64,000 nucleotides of DNA from Erythrobacter sp. BLCC-B19. Lineage in GTDB: Bacteria > Pseudomonadota > Alphaproteobacteria > Sphingomonadales > Sphingomonadaceae. Both the position numbers and the translations under genes were made by a program. This document shows positions 60,091 through 64,000 of this stretch, one piece after another. Location: assembly GCF_028621955.1 (NCBI RefSeq), contig NZ_CP117516.1, forward strand, positions 3,308,001-3,372,000. Direction: 5' to 3'. A model generated the notes under the pieces. That model saw only the letters and a list, made by a program, of their open reading frames with translations. It made no database searches and had not been told where the DNA came from. Positions within the stretch are counted from its first letter, which is position 1. Each line of letters begins with the position of its first letter.

Positions 60091-60987
60091 TCAGTTGATC
60101 GAACGGTTGGCACGCAGCCGGTCGACCGCCAGATCGACAAAGGCTCGGACCTTGGCCGAGGCCCTGCGACCCTCGGGGTGGACGACGTGGACCGGCAGAG
60201 GTTCGTCCTCGAACTCGGAGAGGACGGTTTGCAGGTCGCCATCGATCAGCGCCTGCCCGATCTGGTATGACAACGGCCGCGCCAGACCCCAGCCGAGCAT
60301 GGTCGCCTTGAGCACCGCGCCATAGGTGTTGAACGACAAGCGCGGCGCAATCCGCACCACCGGCTTTTGCGGGCCGCCGAAACGCCAGTCGAGCGAGGCC
60401 CATGATGTGGTGCTGACAATGATGTTGTGCCTGGTCAGCTCAGACGGATGCAGCGGCACACCATGCTTTTCGAAATAGGCCGGCGCGCCGCACACCACCC
60501 GCCGCACCGCGCCGACGCGGATCGCGCTGAAGCTCGAATCCGCCAGTTCGCCGATACGGATGCCGACATCGATCCCTTCGTCCACCATGTTGGTGATCCG
60601 GTCGACGAACAGTGCGCGCACATTCACGTCCGGGTTCTGGTCGAGATATTCAGTGAGGATCGGCGCAATGTAATCCTGCCCGAACAGCGCTGACGCCGTC
60701 ACGGTGAGCACCCCCGTGGGCGTGGCGTAGGAGCCGCCCGCCGCCGCCTCGGCTTCGGCGACATCGGCAAGGATGCGGCGGCAGTCGTCGAAATAGCGCG
60801 TGCCGGCTTCAGTCAGTTTGACTGTCCGGGTGGTGCGGGTGAACAGCCGCGCGCCGATCTGGTCTTCGAGCGAGGCCACCGCCCGGGTGACCGCCGGCGG
60901 GCTCATGTTCAACTGCCGCGCCGCTTCGGCAAAGCCGCTGGTTTCGGCAACTTTCACAAACACCTGCATCGCATGAAACCGCGACAT
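60091..60987 (-). CDS. LysR-family transcriptional regulator
   Basis: The 298-residue regulator has the N-terminal winged helix with FVKVAETSGFAEAARQLNMS and PAVTRAVASLEDQIGARLF, then the periplasmic-binding-like effector domain. It is divergent from the GST gene at 61151, with 163 bases between them, so control of the GST and the following oxidoreductase is the natural inference. Confidence 0.93.
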   Translation of the reverse strand: MSRFHAMQVFVKVAETSGFAEAARQLNMSPPAVTRAVASLEDQIGARLFTRTTRTVKLTEAGTRYFDDCRRILADVAEAEAAAGGSYATPTGVLTVTASALFGQDYIAPILTEYLDQNPDVNVRALFVDRITNMVDEGIDVGIRIGELADSSFSAIRVGAVRRVVCGAPAYFEKHGVPLHPSELTRHNIIVSTTSWASLDWRFGGPQKPVVRIAPRLSFNTYGAVLKATMLGWGLARPLSYQIGQALIDGDLQTVLSEFEDEPLPVHVVHPEGRRASAKVRAFVDLAVDRLRANRSIN

Positions 60988-61150
60988 GATTACCCCCTGC
61001 GTGGCGAAATCACGTCAGTCCTAGGCGATAACTGCGCTGAGCGGAATAGTGACTTGCGTCCTTCGAAGCTTCTGATCGTGCCCCGCTGGGCGCATCTGAT
61101 GGCTCGCCGGATGGCCCGCCTGCCATCCGATCTTGCCAAAGGATGCCATC

Positions 61151-61762
61151 ATGAAGCTCTATTTCCACCCCATTTCCGGCCACGCCCACCGTGCCCGCCT
61201 GTTCCTCTCGCTGATCGGCGCCGACGTCGAAATCGTCGAGGTCGATCTCGCCAAGGGCGAGCACAAATCGCCCGAATACCTCGCCAAGAACCGCTTCGGC
61301 CAGGTGCCGCTGCTGGAAGACGACGGCGCGTACATCGCCGATTCCAACGCCATCATGGTCTATGCCGCCAAGAAGTTCAGCCGCACCGACTGGCTGCCCG
61401 AAGACGCGGCAGGCGCCGCCAAGGTGCAGCGCTGGCTCTCGGTCGCGGCCGGCCAGATCGCCTTCGGGCCCGGTGCCGCACGCCTCGTCACCATCTTCAA
61501 GGCGGGTTTCAACCCCGATGAAGTGATCGCCCGTGCCCACGCGGTGTTGGCGCTGATCGAGGCCGAACTCGAAGGCCGCGAGTGGATTGCCGCCGATCGC
61601 CCGACCATCGCCGACCTCGCGCTCTACAGCTACATCGCGCGCGCGCCGGAGGGCAATGTTGACCTCGCCGCCTACGCCAACGTCAAGAGCTGGCTCGCCC
61701 GGATCGAAGGCCTCCCCGGCTTCGTCGAATTCGGGAAGACCCCGGTCGGCCTCGCCGCCTGA
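61151..61762 (+). CDS. Glutathione S-transferase
   Basis: The 203-residue protein has a thioredoxin-like N-terminal half ([19 protein letters not shown]) with the glutathione-binding [12 protein letters not shown] and [10 protein letters not shown], and a helical C-terminal half with [13 protein letters not shown]. The ATG at 61151 follows AAGGATG. It is first in a rightward row with the flavin oxidoreductase and is divergent from the LysR gene. Confidence 0.92.
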   Translation: MKLYFHPISGHAHRARLFLSLIGADVEIVEVDLAKGEHKSPEYLAKNRFGQVPLLEDDGAYIADSNAIMVYAAKKFSRTDWLPEDAAGAAKVQRWLSVAAGQIAFGPGAARLVTIFKAGFNPDEVIARAHAVLALIEAELEGREWIAADRPTIADLALYSYIARAPEGNVDLAAYANVKSWLARIEGLPGFVEFGKTPVGLAA

Positions 61763-61826
61763 TCCATCCGCTGCCGGGGCTGCCCGAGGGCGGCCCCGCA
61801 GCATCGCATTTCGGGGGAGATCAACC

Positions 61827-63884
61827 ATGACCCAGCCGCCATCGCCATTCCATGATGGTGAAGTCGCCTTGCAGAAAGCGGTCGGTGTGGCCGATCGGAT
61901 GGAGGCCTTCGGTCGCCGCGTGATCCGCGACCATATGCCGGACCAGCACCGCGACTTCTATCGCCAGCTCCCCTTCATCGTGCTCGGCGCAGTCGATGGG
62001 GAGGGTGATGCATGGATCACGCTGCTGAGCGGCAGGCCCGGCTTCATGGCGAGCCCCGATCCGAAGCGGCTCGCCTTTGCCGCGTACCCTGACCCGCAGG
62101 ATCCGGCCACGGCGTCACTGCGCGATGGTGCGGCTATCGGCCTGCTCGGCATCGAGCTGCACACCCGGCGGCGCAACCGGATGAACGGTACGCTACGCGC
62201 GCTGACCGCAGAAGGCTTCGAGGTCGCGGTCGAACACGCTTTTGGCAATTGCCCGCAATATATCCAGCTGCGCGATTTCGCCTTCGTGCGCGAGCCCGGA
62301 GACTTTGCCGAGGTGCCCGCTGCGCAGACGCTCGGCATGGACAGCCCGCGGGTGCGGGCGATGATCGCCGTGGCCGATACATTCTTCGTCTCGTCCTATG
62401 TCGATGACGCGAATGGCCGTCATGTCGATGCCTCGCACCGCGGCGGCAAATCCGGGTTTGTGCGCATCAACCAGGATGGCTCGTTGACCATTCCCGACTT
62501 TGCCGGAAACCTCCATTTCAACACGCTCGGCAATATTCTGCTGAACCCCAAGGTGGGCCTCGTTTTCCCCGACTTCGCCACCGGCGACATGCTGCACCTG
62601 ACCGGCGATGCCGAGGTGGTGCTCGATTCCGACGAGATCGCCGCGTTTCAGGGTGCCGAGCGGCTGTGGGTGTTCCGCCCGCGCAAGATCTTCCTGCGCC
62701 CCGCCGCCCTTCCGCTGCGCTTCGCCATGCGCGCCAAGGGGTGGTCGCCCAACAGCCTGATGACCGGCGACTGGGAGCAGGCCGCCGACCGGATCGCAGC
62801 CGAAGAGTCCCGCAATTCCTGGCGCCCCTTCCGGATCGCCCGGATCGTCGATGAAAGCAGCGTCATCCGCTCGTTTCATCTCGAGCCTGCCGACGGCAAA
62901 GGCATCGTTGTGCACGAAGCAGGCCAGCATCTGCCGATCCGTGTGCAGCCCTCTTCCGCTAGCGCCCCGGTGCTGCGGACGTATACGCTCTCCACTGCGC
63001 CCTCTGACGGATTCTATCGCATCAGCGTCAAGCGACAGGGCCTCGTATCGAACCACCTGCACGACGATCTCATGGTCGGCGATGTGATCGAGGCGCGCGC
63101 GCCTGCGGGCGGGTTCACGATCGATCCACTGGAAGCGCGACCGGCCGTGCTGCTCGCCGCCGGGGTCGGGATCACGCCGATGCTGGCGATGCTGCGCAGC
63201 ATTGTCTTCGAGGGGCTGCGCAAGCGCCGGGTGCGGCCGACCTATATGTTCATCGCCGCGCCGACGCTGGCCGAACGGGCTTTCGATGCAGAGATTGCCG
63301 AATTGTTGGCACAGGCTGGGGGCGCGGTGCGGGTCGTCCGCCTGCTCGAGATCACGCAAGATGCCGTGGCCGGCACCGACTTCGATGCCGAGGGCCGGAT
63401 CAGCACCGATCTGTTCCGCCAGACCCTGCCCTTCGATGCCTACGACTTCTACATGTGCGGACCGCCACCCTTCATGCAGGGGCTTTATGACCAGCTGAGT
63501 GACGTCGGTGTTCCCGACGCGCGGATCCATGCCGAAGCCTTCGGCCCCGCCTCGCTCAAGCGGCGCAAGCCAGCCAGCGTGGAGACCTTGCCACCTGCGG
63601 CGGGCAAGCCGGTGCCGGTGGCCTTCGCCAAATCCGGCAAGGAAGCACGCTGGGATCCGTCCGCGGGCAGCCTCCTCGATCTCGCGGAAGCACGCGGCCT
63701 GACCCCGGAATACAGCTGCCGCGGTGGCTCGTGCGGCACCTGCGCGGTCAAGGTTCTGGCCGGCAAGGTCACCTACGAAACCCGCCCCTCCGCCAAGGTA
63801 GGCGCCGACGAGGCGCTGATCTGCTGCGCCGTGCCTGCCGCCCCCGAAGCCGGCGGCAACGACCGGCTGATCCTCGATCTGTAA
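61827..63884 (+). CDS. FMN-binding/FNR/2Fe-2S three-domain oxidoreductase
   Basis: The 685-residue protein joins three parts. The N-terminal region (about 1-310) is a pyridoxamine-phosphate-oxidase-like split barrel with SGRPGFMASPDPKRLAF and GNLHFNTLGNILLNPKVGL. The middle (about 340-580) is a ferredoxin-reductase domain with RTYTLSTAP for FAD and LLAAGVGITPMLAMLRS for NAD(P). The C-terminal part is a plant-type ferredoxin with CRGGSCGTC and a later Cys. It should move electrons from NAD(P)H through flavin to iron-sulfur; the acceptor is unknown. The GST gene lies 64 bases upstream. Confidence 0.9.
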   Translation: MTQPPSPFHDGEVALQKAVGVADRMEAFGRRVIRDHMPDQHRDFYRQLPFIVLGAVDGEGDAWITLLSGRPGFMASPDPKRLAFAAYPDPQDPATASLRDGAAIGLLGIELHTRRRNRMNGTLRALTAEGFEVAVEHAFGNCPQYIQLRDFAFVREPGDFAEVPAAQTLGMDSPRVRAMIAVADTFFVSSYVDDANGRHVDASHRGGKSGFVRINQDGSLTIPDFAGNLHFNTLGNILLNPKVGLVFPDFATGDMLHLTGDAEVVLDSDEIAAFQGAERLWVFRPRKIFLRPAALPLRFAMRAKGWSPNSLMTGDWEQAADRIAAEESRNSWRPFRIARIVDESSVIRSFHLEPADGKGIVVHEAGQHLPIRVQPSSASAPVLRTYTLSTAPSDGFYRISVKRQGLVSNHLHDDLMVGDVIEARAPAGGFTIDPLEARPAVLLAAGVGITPMLAMLRSIVFEGLRKRRVRPTYMFIAAPTLAERAFDAEIAELLAQAGGAVRVVRLLEITQDAVAGTDFDAEGRISTDLFRQTLPFDAYDFYMCGPPPFMQGLYDQLSDVGVPDARIHAEAFGPASLKRRKPASVETLPPAAGKPVPVAFAKSGKEARWDPSAGSLLDLAEARGLTPEYSCRGGSCGTCAVKVLAGKVTYETRPSAKVGADEALICCAVPAAPEAGGNDRLILDL

Positions 63885-63910
63885 ACCCTTCAACTTACTA
63901 GGAAAACACC

Positions 63911-64000
63911 ATGATATCCCGCCACTATGCCCTCACCCGCGAGGGTTCTTCGCTTACGCTCAGGCAGACGACAAAGCCGGTTCCGGAACTTTCGCCCAAC
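63911..64000 (+). CDS. Partial gene, probable alcohol/quinone dehydrogenase
   Basis: Only the first 30 codons are present, beginning MISRHYALTREGSSLTLRQT. Such an opening, with a strand running to a proline-rich turn (TKPVPELSPN), recalls medium-chain quinone or alcohol oxidoreductases, but too little is seen to decide. It runs with the flavin oxidoreductase and lies 26 bases behind it. Confidence 0.5.
   Translation, partial: MISRHYALTREGSSLTLRQTTKPVPELSPN

Noticed and set aside
61050..61075. GGAATA before the GST gene as a further ECF promoter
   Set aside because: The 16-base spacer is not followed by CGT, so it does not match the other five sites.
61772..61802. Imperfect GC-rich inverted repeat between GST and oxidoreductase
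   Set aside because: The arms have bulges and there is no T-run; chance pairing is likely in this GC-rich DNA.

Overview
The window is GC-rich, densely coded DNA that most resembles an alphaproteobacterium of the Sphingomonadales (Erythrobacter/Porphyrobacter/Novosphingobium-like). That placement is inferred from TonB-dependent receptors with sphingomonad-type N-termini, many CoA-dependent catabolic genes, and the families of porins and GSTs. I found no rRNA, tRNA, CRISPR array or intact mobile element.

1-12.5 kb is a catabolic gene set. It holds a partial SDR, a NAD-dependent epimerase/dehydratase, a thiolase, a TetR regulator, an acyl-CoA synthetase, an enoyl-CoA hydratase, a TonB receptor, a MaoC-type hydratase, an epoxide-hydrolase-like enzyme, an alcohol dehydrogenase, a cupin dioxygenase-like protein and a PF10118 metal-dependent hydrolase. 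Five copies of one palindrome (CTGAACA-N2-TGTTCAG) sit before four transcription units, so I predict a local TetR regulon for uptake and beta-oxidation-like breakdown of an unknown acyl or ketone substrate.

12.5-22.5 kb is an aromatic amine dehydrogenase (aauBEDA) operon with a small cytochrome c. It continues into a TonB receptor, aldehyde dehydrogenase, CoA ligase, second cytochrome c and enoyl-CoA hydratase. Together these suggest a route from amine through aldehyde and acid to acyl-CoA. A second TetR gene is divergent to it.

22.5-31.5 kb holds a propeller-type sensor kinase and LuxR response regulator, then a row running hydrolase, Dps-like, isochorismatase-like, XapX, amidohydrolase and DUF1275. 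31.5-39.2 kb is a complete potassium-uptake locus with the unusual order kdpF-B-A-C-D-E.

39.5-50.3 kb is an envelope region: three porin-like proteins, an orphan P-loop protein with an ABC-type membrane domain lacking its ATPase, an esterase, an ECF sigma/anti-sigma pair, a secreted subtilase with a long Asp/Gly region, and an aspartyl beta-hydroxylase-like protein. Five promoter-like sites (GGAATA-N16-CGTT/CGTA) in front of these genes suggest one ECF regulon, which I consider the most interesting unit here.

50.4-53.9 kb is a copper operon (merR-copA-copB-copC) with a MerR-type dyad. 53.9-54.7 kb is a lower-GC gene-free stretch with repeats. 54.7-64 kb holds an acetyltransferase, a hydrolase with a TipAS-type MerR regulator, a DJ-1/PfpI protein, two GSTs, small proteins, an outer-membrane barrel, a LysR regulator and a three-domain flavin/iron-sulfur oxidoreductase. 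The window ends in a truncated gene.
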